Assembly: GCA_023430565.1 (NCBI GenBank) | Contig: JAEZAD010000062.1 | Span: forward strand, 1 to 64,000 | Direction: 5' to 3' | From: Verrucomicrobiota bacterium | Lineage (GTDB): Bacteria; Verrucomicrobiota; Verrucomicrobiia; Opitutales; Opitutaceae | Length of the DNA stretch: 64,000 nucleotides | Made by a program: the position numbers and the translations under genes | Shown: positions 1-9,661 of the stretch, piece after piece | How positions within the stretch are numbered: the stretch's first letter is position 1 | How the letters are laid out: the number at the start of each line of letters is the position of its first letter | Notes under the pieces: model-generated | What the model was told of the DNA's origin: nothing | What the model saw: only the letters and a program-made list of their open reading frames with translations | Databases searched by the model: none

Positions 1-277
1 GGGGGATCGAGCTGGCCGCCTCGTGAGCGAGGAGACGGAGCCGCAGCCAGCGAAGGCTGTTCGAATGCTGGCGGTAAGGCGGCCACCACCATTTCCGATG
101 ACAGAGCTGCGCGACACTCCATCCGGCCTGGCGGCAGGCGTCGTAGTTGCCTCCATATTCGCCGAGGACGGAAATATTCCAGCCATCAGCGGCGAAGCGT
201 TGGAGATGGCGCAGCACGATGATGGGGCTGCCGGTCCCGACGGTGGGATTCTGGCCGATGTAGAGCAGCGACGACAT
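1..277 (-). CDS. Glycosyltransferase-like protein, N-terminal part (cut by window edge)
   Basis: An open frame runs from an ATG at 277 (minus strand) to the left edge, giving 92 residues with no stop. The protein begins MSSLLYIGQNPTVGTGSP and continues with 'VLRHLQRFAADGW' and 'VLGEYGG'. This is the look of the first Rossmann strand and helix of a GT-B glycosyltransferase (GT4-like), but no catalytic motif lies in the visible part. It starts one base after the stop of the upstream GT2 gene, so it is the most distal visible gene of the exopolysaccharide operon. The family call rests on the N-terminal pattern and the context only. Confidence 0.6.
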   Translation of the reverse strand, partial: MSSLLYIGQNPTVGTGSPIIVLRHLQRFAADGWNISVLGEYGGNYDACRQAGWSVAQLCHRKWWWPPYRQHSNSLRWLRLRLLAHEAASSIP

Positions 278-278
278 T

Positions 279-1244
279 TCAGGCGGCTTTGGCGATGGTG
301 GGGGCGGCGGGAACCGACGCCGCAGGAGCGGGAATGCGCGCGGTGAGCGCGTAACGCAGGCTGCGCCACGACTGGCGGTTCCACGGCTCGAGGCGGCACG
401 CGGCGAAACCGTGACGAACGGCGACGCGGCGATCGCCGAACTGCAGCGCGGTCGCGGCCCACTCGCGGTAACGGTGGGCGGGCGTGCCCCAAGCGCGGCT
501 GCGATCCGGAATATTGGACTCTTGAAAAGGCAGATCGCGCGCGCGGTAGGCGTCGGCCATCACGCCGAGCTTCGTCTGGTAGCGGTTGGCGTTCTTGGTG
601 AAGTTGATGCTGCTGGGATGGATTCGATACTGCAGCAGCGTGTCCGGCAGGTTGGCGAGACGGCCGACCCGGGCGAGCCGGAGGTAAATATCGAGATCCT
701 CGACATACTGCGCCTCGCGGCGGTAACCGCCAATCGAATACACGGCCTCGCGACGAAACATGGCCGCCGGGTGGATAATCATGCCGCCATCGCCGCGGAG
801 CAGGCCGGTCTCGATCTCCTCGTGCGTGAGCGGGCGTGGGCACGCCATGACGCGGGCGCCGTGTTCATCGATGAAATCGACGGCGCTGCCGAGCCCCACG
901 CATTCGGGGTGCGCTTCGAGGTAGCGGAGTTGGTGTTCGAAGCGGCGTGACAGCGCGAAGTCGTCGGCGTCCATGCGCGCGACGAACGGAGCGCGGGCGG
1001 CGGCGAGGCCGTCGTTGAGCGCGCCGACGATGCCGGTGTTGGGCCGGCGAATGAGGCGGATGCGCAAGTCGCGTTCGGCGAAACGCTGGACGATCGCGGT
1101 GGATTGATCGGTGGAACCATCGTCGATCACGATGAGTTCGAAGTCGCCGAACGATTGCGCGAGGAGGCTGCGCATCGCCCCGGCGACGTAGCGCTCCGCG
1201 TTGAAGACGGGGAGCACGACGCTGAGTTGAACGGACGTTTTCAT
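279..1244 (-). CDS. Glycosyltransferase family 2
   Basis: A 321-residue GT-A fold glycosyltransferase, expected to add a nucleotide-activated sugar to a lipid-linked glycan on the cytoplasmic face of the inner membrane. The N-terminus '[14 protein letters not shown]' is the standard GT2 start. DDGS lies at residues 41-44 (nucleotide binding), and DADD at 92-95 is the metal-binding DxD. The ATG at 1244 was chosen because it overlaps the stop of the upstream acetyltransferase by four bases (ATGA) and gives the canonical N-terminus; a longer in-frame extension to 1367 reads as low-complexity Arg/Pro and is rejected. The sugar specificity cannot be told. Confidence 0.92.
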   Translation of the reverse strand: MKTSVQLSVVLPVFNAERYVAGAMRSLLAQSFGDFELIVIDDGSTDQSTAIVQRFAERDLRIRLIRRPNTGIVGALNDGLAAARAPFVARMDADDFALSRRFEHQLRYLEAHPECVGLGSAVDFIDEHGARVMACPRPLTHEEIETGLLRGDGGMIIHPAAMFRREAVYSIGGYRREAQYVEDLDIYLRLARVGRLANLPDTLLQYRIHPSSINFTKNANRYQTKLGVMADAYRARDLPFQESNIPDRSRAWGTPAHRYREWAATALQFGDRRVAVRHGFAACRLEPWNRQSWRSLRYALTARIPAPAASVPAAPTIAKAA

Positions 1245-2116
1245 GGAAGGGCAGCCGTGGGCACCGGCGAGGAGGCGGCCTCGGCCCAGTCGAGGAATGC
1301 CTCGATGTTGCGGGAGGCGAGGAGTGGCTGGGCCTCGCGCAGGCGGGCGTCGGGCCACGCCCACCACGCGATTGCGAGGAGGCGGGAGACAATTTCTTCG
1401 GGAAAGCGGAAACGGATCACCTTGGCGGGCGTGCCGCCGACAATCGCGTAGGGCGGGACGTCGCGCGTGACGACGGCGCCGGCGGCAACGATCGCGCCGT
1501 CGCCGATCGAGAGACCGTCGCGCACGAAAACGCGGGCGCCGAGCCAGACGTCGTTTCCGATGACGGTCGGGCGGCGCTCCGGAAACAAATCGACGGTGGC
1601 GAAGCTATCGCCGCACTGACCGCGGGTTGAATAAAGGGCGGGCGAGGTGCTGCCCAGATCGCTCGGGTGATCGCCGAGCCCGGCGAGCACGGCGGGGCCG
1701 ATGGACGAGAAGGCCCCGACCGTGACAAGATTCAGATAAGCGCGGCGCCCGACGTAGGTGAAACGATCGATTCGAACATCCGTCGCGGAGACCTCGCGCT
1801 GGAGTTGCACGTGATCGGCGAGCGTGGCGTTGAAGAGCTCCACTTCCGGCTCGAGGGTGCAGCGTTCCCCGAGGGTGCTGCGACCGAGCCGCGCGCGATG
1901 CCCGACGACGCAGTGATCGGCGAGCCGGGTGCCGGCGAGGACCTGCGCGTTGCGGAGAATGGCGCAGTGTCGACCGGTGATCGTGCCGCGAGCGATCGAC
2001 ACGCCGTCCTGGACGTAAGTGTCGGCGCCCAACGAAGCGCCGCGGAACCGCCAGCGGTTCGAGGCGCTGCGCAGGGCGGTGCGTGCCCCGGGAGGGATGC
2101 GACGGGAGAACGACAT
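1241..2116 (-). CDS. Hexapeptide-repeat (left-handed beta-helix) O-acetyltransferase
   Basis: A 291-residue protein with imperfect hexapeptide repeats (for example '[16 protein letters not shown]' and '[13 protein letters not shown]') that form a left-handed beta-helix. The 'GDHPS' histidine segment and the '[15 protein letters not shown]' tail are typical of CatB/xenobiotic-type acetyltransferases, which use acetyl-CoA to acetylate a sugar or other hydroxyl. In this operon it most likely acetylates the exopolysaccharide or its precursor. The start at 2116 follows the upstream glycosyltransferase by 8 bases. The acceptor is unknown. Confidence 0.85.
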   Translation of the reverse strand: MSFSRRIPPGARTALRSASNRWRFRGASLGADTYVQDGVSIARGTITGRHCAILRNAQVLAGTRLADHCVVGHRARLGRSTLGERCTLEPEVELFNATLADHVQLQREVSATDVRIDRFTYVGRRAYLNLVTVGAFSSIGPAVLAGLGDHPSDLGSTSPALYSTRGQCGDSFATVDLFPERRPTVIGNDVWLGARVFVRDGLSIGDGAIVAAGAVVTRDVPPYAIVGGTPAKVIRFRFPEEIVSRLLAIAWWAWPDARLREAQPLLASRNIEAFLDWAEAASSPVPTAALP

Positions 2117-2124
2117 GAGGGATT

Positions 2125-3054
2125 TCAGAGCGCGAGCCGGCGGCGCAGCGGGAGCACGAGCCGGTTGTTGAGCCAGATGCGCGGGAAGGAGCGGTCGCCG
2201 CGACCGGAGCGATAGAATTCGTTGATGCGCCAGCGCACGGAAATGTTTTCGCGGAGCGGTATCCGTTGCACGGGGACGGAATCGGCGAGCGGGGTGTCGA
2301 AGCGGGCGTCGGCGTGGCAATGCACGCCGCTGCCGTCGTGGCCGATGTTGCGGACGAGGGAGTGGGTCGGGAAGAGCGAGAGTCCGTCCTGCGCGAGCCA
2401 GGACGCATACCAGCGCACGGCCCAGGAACGAATGCGGCCGGAGCGGTTATCGAGCAGCTGCCGGTGGAAGTCGGCATGGCCCTCGATGTTGAATTTTCGA
2501 ACGCGGTGCGGTGTGTCGAGCCGGGCGAGGTGCGTTTCGATGTTGTCGTCGTAGTGTTTCCACGCCCGGGCCCAGGTCGCCCAGCCCCAGCAGGAGAGAA
2601 TCCGGAGGAAGATGGTGCCGGGCGTGCGCAGACCGAGCGGATACATGTAGCCGGAGAGATGCATCACGCGCTGTTCCTCGGCGTAGAGGTCGAGGCCGCG
2701 GTTCATGAACTCGAGGAAGCCGGGCGAGGTGACGATGTCGTCTTCGAGCACGATGACCCGGTCGTGCCTGGCGAGCACGTGGCCGATGCCGTGAAGGATC
2801 GATGCGGCGAGACCGCGGTTTGCGTCGGCTTCGACGAGGCTGACGTTTCGCGTCCAGGGCACGCTGCAAACGAGCGCACGCGTGGATACGATGCGTTCCC
2901 GCTCGGCGGGGGTGGCGCCGGACTTGGCGCCGTCGGCGAAAACGTAGAGCGGCGTATCGGCGGCGAGGCGGTTGCGGGCGAGCGCCTCCAGGGTCCGACG
3001 CGTGTGGTCGGGCCGATTGTAGACGAACAGAGCGACGGGAGCGCAGGCTGCCAC
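2125..3054 (-). CDS. Glycosyltransferase, GNT-I-like GT-A
   Basis: A 309-residue protein. '[21 protein letters not shown]' at the N-terminus and '[19 protein letters not shown]' in the middle match the bacterial sugar transferases distantly related to GNT-I (GT13-like), where the acidic EDD binds the metal-nucleotide sugar. '[11 protein letters not shown]' further on is also characteristic of this group. There is no signal peptide or membrane segment, so it is cytoplasmic. It lies between the ABC exporter ATPase and the acetyltransferase in the same transcription unit, which supports a role in building the exported glycan. Donor and linkage are unknown. Confidence 0.82.
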   Translation of the reverse strand: MAACAPVALFVYNRPDHTRRTLEALARNRLAADTPLYVFADGAKSGATPAERERIVSTRALVCSVPWTRNVSLVEADANRGLAASILHGIGHVLARHDRVIVLEDDIVTSPGFLEFMNRGLDLYAEEQRVMHLSGYMYPLGLRTPGTIFLRILSCWGWATWARAWKHYDDNIETHLARLDTPHRVRKFNIEGHADFHRQLLDNRSGRIRSWAVRWYASWLAQDGLSLFPTHSLVRNIGHDGSGVHCHADARFDTPLADSVPVQRIPLRENISVRWRINEFYRSGRGDRSFPRIWLNNRLVLPLRRRLAL

Positions 3055-3085
3055 GACGAAAAAGGCTGGAAGGCTGGAAACGAAA

Positions 3086-4387
3086 TCAGGCGAGCAGCTC
3101 GACGCCGGAGCGCACCTGCCATTCGAGGACAGGGCTCAGGTGGCCGGGACGACGGACGACGAGACACGGCGAATCGCTGAGGCCGCCGCGAATTTCGAAA
3201 GTGAGGGTCGGGCCCTTGACGCCCGGCTCGCAGATCCAGCGGCGGCGATAGAGGCTGAGATAAAGGCCGACGCGATATTCGCCCTCGTTGAGGAGGCGGG
3301 CGGGGATCTTGGAGGTGAGGCGGACGGAGCCGCGGTTGAGCTCGACCCAGTTGGCCTCGGGCTGGTCGAGGTTGGTGCTGAGATAGAGCAGATCCATGTC
3401 GTTCGTGAAGAGACCGTATCCGATTTGTAGATTCGAATCGGGCTTCAGGACCTCGCCCTCGATGTTGACGGTGACGGGCGAATCGTTGGGAACGGCGTGA
3501 GTGATCACCTCGCCGCGGCTGTCGGTCAGGTAGAACTTATCGACGCGGAAATGCTCGTTGTCGTAGGAGTTGTCGTCGTTCTGCCAGGACGGGCTCGTGG
3601 TCGCGATCTTGTGGTCGGTGATGTATTGGCGGACGATGTCGCGCACGTCGGTGCCCTGGCGAATGAGCTGGCCCTGGCGCAGCATGACGCCGCGGGTGCA
3701 GATGTTTTCGACGGCGTTCATGTTGTGGCTGACAAAGAGGACGGTGCGGCCCTGGCCGCGGGAAATTTCCCGGACCTTGCCGAGGCATTTCCGCTGGAAG
3801 GCGACGTCGCCGACGGCGAGCACCTCGTCGACGATGAGGATTTCGGGCTCGAGGTGGGCGGCGACCGCGAAGGCGAGGCGGACATACATGCCGCTCGAGT
3901 AGCGCTTCACCGGCGTGTCGATGAACTTTCCGATTTCGGAGAACTCGACGATCTCGTCGAACTTGCGGGCGATCTCGCCGCGGGACATGCCGAGCACGGC
4001 GCCGTTGAGGAAGATGTTTTCGCGTCCGCTGAGCTCCGGGTGGAATCCCGTGCCGACTTCGAGAAGGCTGGCGACACGACCGCGAATGCGAATCTCGCCC
4101 TTGGTCGGTTCGGTGATGCGGCTGAGGATTTTCAGCAGCGTGCTTTTGCCGGCGCCGTTGCGGCCGATCAGGCCGACGACCTCGCCTTGCGCCACGTCGA
4201 ACGAGATATCGCGGAGCGCCCAGAATTCGGACCCGTTGACCGGGCGCTTCTTGTCGCCGAGCGCGAGTTCATTGCCGCGGAGCTTCGCCCAGCGGCGCTG
4301 CAACTCGTCGCGGAGCGTGGTCATGCCCACGAGGCCGAGGCGGTATTTTTTGGAGACGTTGCGGATCGAGATGGTGGGATGGGACAT
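3086..4387 (-). CDS. wzt: O-antigen/polysaccharide ABC transporter ATP-binding protein (Wzt type)
   Basis: A 433-residue ATPase of a polysaccharide ABC exporter that works with the permease encoded just upstream. Residues 1 to about 250 are the nucleotide-binding domain: Walker A GRNGAGKS at 75-82, signature 'YSSGMYVRLAFAVA' and Walker B 'ILIVDEVLAVGD'. Residues from about 270 to 433 form a beta-rich extension of the Wzt C-terminal type, which in characterised systems recognises the modified non-reducing end of the glycan before export. The extension suggests that export is coupled to a terminal modification, for which the nearby acetyltransferase is a candidate (inference). Confidence 0.93.
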   Translation of the reverse strand: MSHPTISIRNVSKKYRLGLVGMTTLRDELQRRWAKLRGNELALGDKKRPVNGSEFWALRDISFDVAQGEVVGLIGRNGAGKSTLLKILSRITEPTKGEIRIRGRVASLLEVGTGFHPELSGRENIFLNGAVLGMSRGEIARKFDEIVEFSEIGKFIDTPVKRYSSGMYVRLAFAVAAHLEPEILIVDEVLAVGDVAFQRKCLGKVREISRGQGRTVLFVSHNMNAVENICTRGVMLRQGQLIRQGTDVRDIVRQYITDHKIATTSPSWQNDDNSYDNEHFRVDKFYLTDSRGEVITHAVPNDSPVTVNIEGEVLKPDSNLQIGYGLFTNDMDLLYLSTNLDQPEANWVELNRGSVRLTSKIPARLLNEGEYRVGLYLSLYRRRWICEPGVKGPTLTFEIRGGLSDSPCLVVRRPGHLSPVLEWQVRSGVELLA

Positions 4388-4420
4388 GGTGCTTCGGTGA
4401 GTCGAGGAGCGAGAGTGGCG

Positions 4421-5293
4421 TCAGACCGTATCGATGAACGTCCGGGCGGTGCGCTGGTAGTTCAGCACGCCGAAGAAGAACAGGGCGATGGCCACGCCGA
4501 CGGAGAGCGCCACATAGGGTGTGGGCATCGGAGGGGAACCGAAGAAAAGGGCGCGGACATTCTCGACGATGGCCGCCATGGGATTGAGGGCGGCGATCCA
4601 GGAGGCGTTGGGGAACTTCTCGAGGATGCGGCTGAATGGGAAAATCACGGGCGTGGCATACATCCACAGCTGAACCATGAAGCCGGTGAGGTGTTGAAAA
4701 TCCCGATACTTCGCAGTGATCGATGCGAGGGTGAGGCCGACGCCCACGGCGAGCATGGCGGTGTGGAGAATGATCAGCGGGAGGCAGGCCAGGGCGAACA
4801 GCACCTGCGAGACCGGGATCTGCAGGCGATCGGTCGCGATGTAATAGGTGAGGATCGCGAGGAAGGTGCAGAGCTGGATGGCAATCGCGATGCAGCTGGA
4901 GACCGACATCGCGAGGGGAACGATCAGCCGCGGAAAGTAAACCTTTCCAAACAGCGCGGCGTTGTGCAGGAGGGCGTGGCTGCTGGTCGTGAGAAGATTC
5001 GAGAAATACGACCACGCGAGCATGCCGGAGAGGTAGAAGAGCACCGGCGGAATGCCCCCCGTGGAGACGCCCAGCACCCGGCTGAACACGAGCGTAAACA
5101 TCATCGAGGTGAGCACCGGGTTGATCATGAACCAGGCGGGCCCGAGGATCGTCTGCTTGTAGCGCGCGATGAAGTCGCGCCGGACCATCAGGAAGACGAG
5201 GTCCCTGTATTGGACAATGCCTCGCCAGTCGATGTGAAGCCATGACTGGTTAGGACGAATAACGATTTCGTCAGTGGGATTGAGCACACTCAT
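4421..5293 (-). CDS. wzm: O-antigen/polysaccharide ABC transporter permease (Wzm type, ABC-2)
   Basis: A 290-residue integral membrane protein of the ABC-2 type. The N-terminus 'YRDLVFLMVRRDFIARYKQT' followed by 'LGPAWFMINPVLTSMMFTLVFSRVLG' is the standard amphipathic helix and first membrane segment of Wzm/KpsM permeases, and several further hydrophobic segments follow. With the ATPase gene 33 bases downstream it should move undecaprenyl-linked polysaccharide across the inner membrane. The ATG at 5293 was chosen because it gives the family-like start; it overlaps the end of the upstream ligase gene by 23 bases. A longer in-frame start at 5359 would add residues not expected for the family. 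Confidence 0.93.
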   Translation of the reverse strand: MSVLNPTDEIVIRPNQSWLHIDWRGIVQYRDLVFLMVRRDFIARYKQTILGPAWFMINPVLTSMMFTLVFSRVLGVSTGGIPPVLFYLSGMLAWSYFSNLLTTSSHALLHNAALFGKVYFPRLIVPLAMSVSSCIAIAIQLCTFLAILTYYIATDRLQIPVSQVLFALACLPLIILHTAMLAVGVGLTLASITAKYRDFQHLTGFMVQLWMYATPVIFPFSRILEKFPNASWIAALNPMAAIVENVRALFFGSPPMPTPYVALSVGVAIALFFFGVLNYQRTARTFIDTV

Positions 5294-6758
5294 GTGGTGA
5301 AAAGACAGAGTCAGCGAAAAAGACCGGGAGTTTCCCTGATGAGGGAACAGTCCATGCAACCGCAGCCAGCGCCAGGGCGTTGAACTGCACCGCGGGGATC
5401 TGCAGGGGAAAATCGATCAACGACTGCAGCAGCACCGCCCCGAGGGCTGCGGCGGCGCCCGCGCCGAGGTAATCCCGGGCGGGGGACAGGCGGAGGCGAA
5501 GTAACGCAAATGTCACGGCGCCTCCGAAAAGCAGCACCCAGCCGCTCCCGCCGATGATGCCCCATTCGACAAATGCCTGGAGGAAATCCTGGTGGGTGAA
5601 TTGCACCGTGAGAAAAAACGTGCGCGTGAAGGGATCGATCGAGTTGGCCGCGGCCCCTGCGGTCCAGCCGCCGGGTCCCCAGCCGAACCAAGGACGATCG
5701 GCGACCGCGCTCAGGCCGGCGGCATAGGCCGCGCCCCGATCGCCCAGCGGATAAGCACGATGATCCGATGGGATGAAAAGGTCGTCTCGCATCAGGCGGC
5801 GCCACTCGCTCTCCGGCGGCGGGGCGACGGCAGGACGGCCGCCGACGAGATTTTCCCAGCTCAACAGGTTCCAGCGGGATTTTATTTCGTCGACGCGCGT
5901 CGCGCCCAAAGCGACCACCGCGAGCGTCAGGACGAGGGCGACTCCAGCGAGCGTGACGCGCAGCCCCCGAACATGACCGAAGACACGCCAGAGCCCGCAC
6001 CACAGTGCAAACGCCACGAGGACGGTGACCGCGATGACCTGGGGCAGACGCGAGATGTGGCCGGAATGGGCCGCGAGCACGATGGCGGTGCAGGCAAGGG
6101 CGAGGCCGATGCCGAGTTTTCCCGCGGTGCGCCGCTCGACTCCGAGCAACGCGAGGGAAAGTCCGAGGGGCCAGACCGTGTTCAAGTAGGCCCCGGCGGA
6201 CGTATGATGAAAGAACGGCCCGAAGAACGCGCCCGGCATGCGATGCGACGGCAACCAGTAGATGCCGCGCGCGCGGGTGGCGTTTTGAATAAGGCCGAGC
6301 ACTGCAACCGCGGCGCCCGTGACGACCATCGTCCACACGATGGAGCGGCGCCACGCGGGATCGCGGGCGAAATCGCAAAGCGCGACGAAAGCGAGAACGC
6401 CGACGAAGGCCCACGTGAGCAGCAGCGGGAAGCTTTTCGGCACGACGCTGTGCGGCCAACGCGAGACGATGCGGGCGAAATGACCGCGGGTGAACGCCGG
6501 CAGTTCGGGCGGTGTGAGGACAAAGCACCACGCCGCGACCGAAACGAGAATCAGCGCGACCGCGACGATCGCGGGGAGCGGTGGCGCGGGCCACGTTGCT
6601 CCCGACGCGGCGCTCAAGACCCACGCGGCGCCCCCGGCGCCGGCGAGGGCGATCAGCGCCTGAAACGGAACGAGCCGCGTGGCACCGAAATACAGCGGCG
6701 CCAACGCGAGCGCGGTGAGCAGCGTGAGGCCCGCGCACGTTCGCAAAGCAACGGCCAT
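5271..6758 (-). CDS. O-antigen ligase/polymerase-like membrane protein
   Basis: A 495-residue polytopic membrane protein starting MAVALRTCAGLTLLTALALAPLY. It has about ten hydrophobic segments and a large polar loop, then the motif 'RPWFGWGPGGW' typical of the Wzy_C/O-antigen ligase (WaaL) superfamily. Such proteins transfer or polymerise undecaprenyl-linked glycans on the periplasmic face. The ATG at 6758 is preceded by an in-frame open stretch reaching 7328 that is Arg/Pro-rich antisense sequence of the kinase gene and is not coding. Whether it is a ligase or a polymerase cannot be decided from sequence; with an ABC exporter beside it, ligase is favoured. Confidence 0.83.
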   Translation of the reverse strand: MAVALRTCAGLTLLTALALAPLYFGATRLVPFQALIALAGAGGAAWVLSAASGATWPAPPLPAIVAVALILVSVAAWCFVLTPPELPAFTRGHFARIVSRWPHSVVPKSFPLLLTWAFVGVLAFVALCDFARDPAWRRSIVWTMVVTGAAVAVLGLIQNATRARGIYWLPSHRMPGAFFGPFFHHTSAGAYLNTVWPLGLSLALLGVERRTAGKLGIGLALACTAIVLAAHSGHISRLPQVIAVTVLVAFALWCGLWRVFGHVRGLRVTLAGVALVLTLAVVALGATRVDEIKSRWNLLSWENLVGGRPAVAPPPESEWRRLMRDDLFIPSDHRAYPLGDRGAAYAAGLSAVADRPWFGWGPGGWTAGAAANSIDPFTRTFFLTVQFTHQDFLQAFVEWGIIGGSGWVLLFGGAVTFALLRLRLSPARDYLGAGAAAALGAVLLQSLIDFPLQIPAVQFNALALAAVAWTVPSSGKLPVFFADSVFSPHECAQSH

Positions 6759-6811
6759 CGAGCGGGAACGATCAGGTTCAAGCGGCGATCGCGGGAGGGG
6801 AACCGCGGTTC

Positions 6812-8968
6812 TCAGTGAGCAGCGCTCGTTTTCGCGTAGGCCTGGTAATACTCGCGGCCATACGCGCCGTAGCCTTGGTAGCCGCAGGCGCGGAACCGGG
6901 ACTCCGGCATCTGATTGATGATGAGCCCGAGGACCTTGACGCCGGTTTCGTGAAGCTTGCCCAGCGTTTTGCGGACGTTGTTGAGCCGCACGGAGCCGAA
7001 TTTGCAGACGTAGATCAGCTCCTTGCAGTAGCGGGCGAGCAGCAGGGCGTCGGGGAAGACCGCGACGGGCGGCGTGTCGAGGAGGACGAGATCGTAGCGC
7101 TCGAGCAGGCGTTTGAGCATGCCGGAGGTGACGAAGCGTTCGAGCGTTTCGGTCGGGTTCTTCGCGACGCCGCCGGAGGGCAGGAGGTCGAGATTGTCGG
7201 TGAACGCGATCGTGGGCGCCTCGGGCAGCTTGCCGTCGACGGCGTTGGCCGGATTGAGGCACTGTATCCAACCGTTGCTGACATCGACGCCGAAGTAGCG
7301 ATGCAGCACCGGGCGGCGGAGGTCGCAATCGACGAGCAACGTGCGGCGCCCGTGCGCGGCGAAAACGGCTGCGAGATTGCTCGCGGTGAGGCTCTTGCCG
7401 TCGCCGGGCATGCTGCTCGTGCTGATGATGGCCTTCGGGAAAGCCTCGGTGGAATGAATATCGATCGCGCTGTAGATGCCACGATAGGCTTCGGTGAGAC
7501 CGTCGTCCTTGTGCAGACGATACACGTGGGCGCGTTCGATCTCGCCGAGACCGTCGATGGATTTCACCGCGCCAAGCAGCACGGTGCCAAGCGAATCCTC
7601 GACATGGGAAACGGTCTTGATGCGGGTGTCGAAAAATCCGAAGACGACGGGAACGAAGAGAAAGAGGCCGACGCCGAGGAAGGACGCCTTCATCGCGATA
7701 CCCACAACGCCGTCGCCGACCGCCGCGCCGGGGACGTAGGCCGGATCGAAGATCTTGATGTTCGTGTTTTCCATCTGGCTGGCGACGCTAGCCTCGTTGA
7801 GGCGATCGACGACGCGGGCGTAGGTGGCACGCTTGGTGACGGCGTCCTGCTCGAGGAAGCGATAATCGACGGAGGTTTTGTCGAGCTGGTGGGCCATGCC
7901 CTCGGCTTGCTCGAGTTCCTTGCGGAGCCGAACCTCGTGCTGCGCGGCGATGCGAAGACGGGTTTCGAGATTCGCGATGGCCATCGAGGTCGCCTCGTTG
8001 AGGAGGCGCTGCGTTTCGTTCATCTCCAGCTCGTTTTGGATCATGCGGGGATGAAGCCGCAGGTATTTCTCAGAGAGGAGCAGCCGCTGGGCGTTGAGTT
8101 CCGCGAAGCGGGTGCGGAGCGTGCTGACCTGACCGAAGCCACCGACCTGCGGGATCTCGTGGAGATCTTTGCCGTCGCGGCGGTATTCGTCGATCTTGTC
8201 GAGGACGGAGCGCATCTCGACCTGCTCCATCTGAGCTTGAACGAGCGCGGTGCCGACGGTGCCGACCTTCTGGAGGACGACGTTCTGGGTTTCGCCGAGG
8301 GCGGCGACATTATGTTTCGCGCGATATTCCTGAAGCGAGGCTTCGACGGCTTCGACCTGGGAGCGAAGTTCCTCGGCCTGGTTGCGCAGGAAGATGATGG
8401 CGGAGTTCGTGCCGCTGTTGGCGCGGTCGAGGTTGTAGTCGATATAGCGACGCGCGAAACGATTGGCGATCAGCGCGGCGGCCTCGGGATTCCGATTCGT
8501 GACGCCGATCGCGATGATGGTGGTGTTGCGCCGCGGATGGATGGTGAGGTTCGGGCGGATGATTTCCGCGAGGCTCGGGACGGGTTTGTCGGGATTCTCG
8601 GGATCGAGATAGGCGCGCTGAATGCGCTCGGTTTCCTCTTTGTTGAAAGAGGTGAGCACGTAATCGAAGAACGTCTGACTACGGAGCTGCTCGGTGTGAA
8701 TGTTGAGCTCGTTGGCGTTGCGCACCCCGGTTTCGACGACCTCCTGGATGTTCAGGACGCGATCCTTGCGGGATTCGAAAAGGAGGCTGACCTCGCTGAA
8801 GTAAACGGGCTCCTTCGTGGGCTGGAGGGCGACGAACGCGATGGCGGCGGCCGCGCCGGCGAGGAGGCCGATCAGCCAGCGCTCCTGAAACATCTGCAGG
8901 ACATCGCGAGCCGTGATACGAACGGCGGGCGCCGGAGCGGCGGCGGCTTTTTTCGAGGAGGAAGGCAT
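6812..8968 (-). CDS. Polysaccharide co-polymerase / tyrosine autokinase (Wzc type)
   Basis: A 718-residue fusion of a Wzz-like chain-length regulator and a BY-kinase. The first membrane segment lies near residues 33-52 ('LIGLLAGAAAAIAFVAL'). A long periplasmic coiled-coil region follows, then a second membrane segment ('GVGLFLFVPVVFGFFD'). The cytoplasmic kinase has Walker A 'MPGDGKSLTASN' at about 520-531, Walker A' 'LLVDCDLRRP' and Walker B 'LVLLDTPPV'. The C-terminus is rich in tyrosines (YQGYGAYGREYYQAY), the usual autophosphorylation cluster. It would control polymer length and export together with the Wza-like gene that follows upstream. Confidence 0.93.
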   Translation of the reverse strand: MPSSSKKAAAAPAPAVRITARDVLQMFQERWLIGLLAGAAAAIAFVALQPTKEPVYFSEVSLLFESRKDRVLNIQEVVETGVRNANELNIHTEQLRSQTFFDYVLTSFNKEETERIQRAYLDPENPDKPVPSLAEIIRPNLTIHPRRNTTIIAIGVTNRNPEAAALIANRFARRYIDYNLDRANSGTNSAIIFLRNQAEELRSQVEAVEASLQEYRAKHNVAALGETQNVVLQKVGTVGTALVQAQMEQVEMRSVLDKIDEYRRDGKDLHEIPQVGGFGQVSTLRTRFAELNAQRLLLSEKYLRLHPRMIQNELEMNETQRLLNEATSMAIANLETRLRIAAQHEVRLRKELEQAEGMAHQLDKTSVDYRFLEQDAVTKRATYARVVDRLNEASVASQMENTNIKIFDPAYVPGAAVGDGVVGIAMKASFLGVGLFLFVPVVFGFFDTRIKTVSHVEDSLGTVLLGAVKSIDGLGEIERAHVYRLHKDDGLTEAYRGIYSAIDIHSTEAFPKAIISTSSMPGDGKSLTASNLAAVFAAHGRRTLLVDCDLRRPVLHRYFGVDVSNGWIQCLNPANAVDGKLPEAPTIAFTDNLDLLPSGGVAKNPTETLERFVTSGMLKRLLERYDLVLLDTPPVAVFPDALLLARYCKELIYVCKFGSVRLNNVRKTLGKLHETGVKVLGLIINQMPESRFRACGYQGYGAYGREYYQAYAKTSAAH

Positions 8969-9000
8969 GATAGTGTGTAGGCGGTTGAGTTGGAGCTTGG

Positions 9001-9642
9001 TCAGAAAAGTCGTTCGGGCACCCAGATGCGGTCGCCGGGGAACACGGCAAATTCGCGGCGACTGCTGTCTCCGCGTTTCCGCCCTGAAAGCATCCGTTCG
9101 ACGTCGACCGTAGTGACCTCTTCCTTGCCGTCGGGTTTGCGGCGGATGACACTCACCGCGTCCGATTTGGCGGTCGGGGTAAATCCGCCGAGACGGGTGA
9201 TCAAATCAACGATGTCCAAACTGGTCGTTTCCTTTGGAAACTGAAAGTTGCCCGGGGAGCGGACGGCGCCGAGGACGGAAACCTCGCGGATGGCGTAGGT
9301 GCTGACGGCGAGCGAGACGAGCGGGGCCTTTAGCAACTCGCGCGACCGGTAGAGGTTCTCGAGCTCCATTTCGGCCTCGCGCACCGTGAGTCCGCCGAGT
9401 TTGACCTCGCCGATCATGGGCAGCCGGAGAATGCCGCTGGAGTCGAGCCGCTGTGCGGCGGACATGTCCGGTTCGGCATAGACATTGACCGAGACGGAGT
9501 CACCGGGCACGAGCCGGTAAGACGGATCGGTGTTGTTCTCAGGCGGGGGCGGGGTGCCGATGTTGGACGGCACGCCCGCAGGCGGAACCTGCCCGAAGGC
9601 AAGCGACGCGAGCAGTGCGAAGGCGAGGAGGCGAAGGGTCAT
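9001..9642 (-). CDS. Polysaccharide export outer-membrane protein (Wza-like)
   Basis: A 213-residue secreted protein. Residues 1-17 are a signal peptide (TLRLLAFALLASLAFG) without a lipobox cysteine, unlike classical lipoprotein Wza. The Poly_export domain follows ('YRLVPGDSVSVNVYAEPDM' with 'LPMIGEVKLGGLT'), then one SLBB-type segment ('REVSVLGAVRSPGNF'). It is shorter than E. coli Wza (about 380 residues), having a single SLBB domain and no C-terminal amphipathic helix, so the outer-membrane pore may be supplied by the beta-barrel protein encoded next to it. The start at 9642 was chosen for the signal peptide. Confidence 0.88.
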   Translation of the reverse strand: MTLRLLAFALLASLAFGQVPPAGVPSNIGTPPPPENNTDPSYRLVPGDSVSVNVYAEPDMSAAQRLDSSGILRLPMIGEVKLGGLTVREAEMELENLYRSRELLKAPLVSLAVSTYAIREVSVLGAVRSPGNFQFPKETTSLDIVDLITRLGGFTPTAKSDAVSVIRRKPDGKEEVTTVDVERMLSGRKRGDSSRREFAVFPGDRIWVPERLF

Positions 9643-9661
9643 GTGGAGGAAGCTTGGAAGC

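Noticed and set aside
5332..5347. Palindrome TTCCCT/AGGGAA upstream of the wzm start
   Set aside because: It lies within the ligase coding region and is short; it is kept only as a possible partner of the 11754 hairpin.
6815..8980. Long open frame of 721 codons on the plus strand, antisense to the Wzc-type kinase gene
   Set aside because: Its protein shows no domain or signal, and the minus strand encodes clear kinase motifs. Long antisense frames are expected at this GC content with few stop codons. The same holds for 15307-17358 plus, 23313-25724 minus, 26889-29399 minus and 41583-44783 minus.
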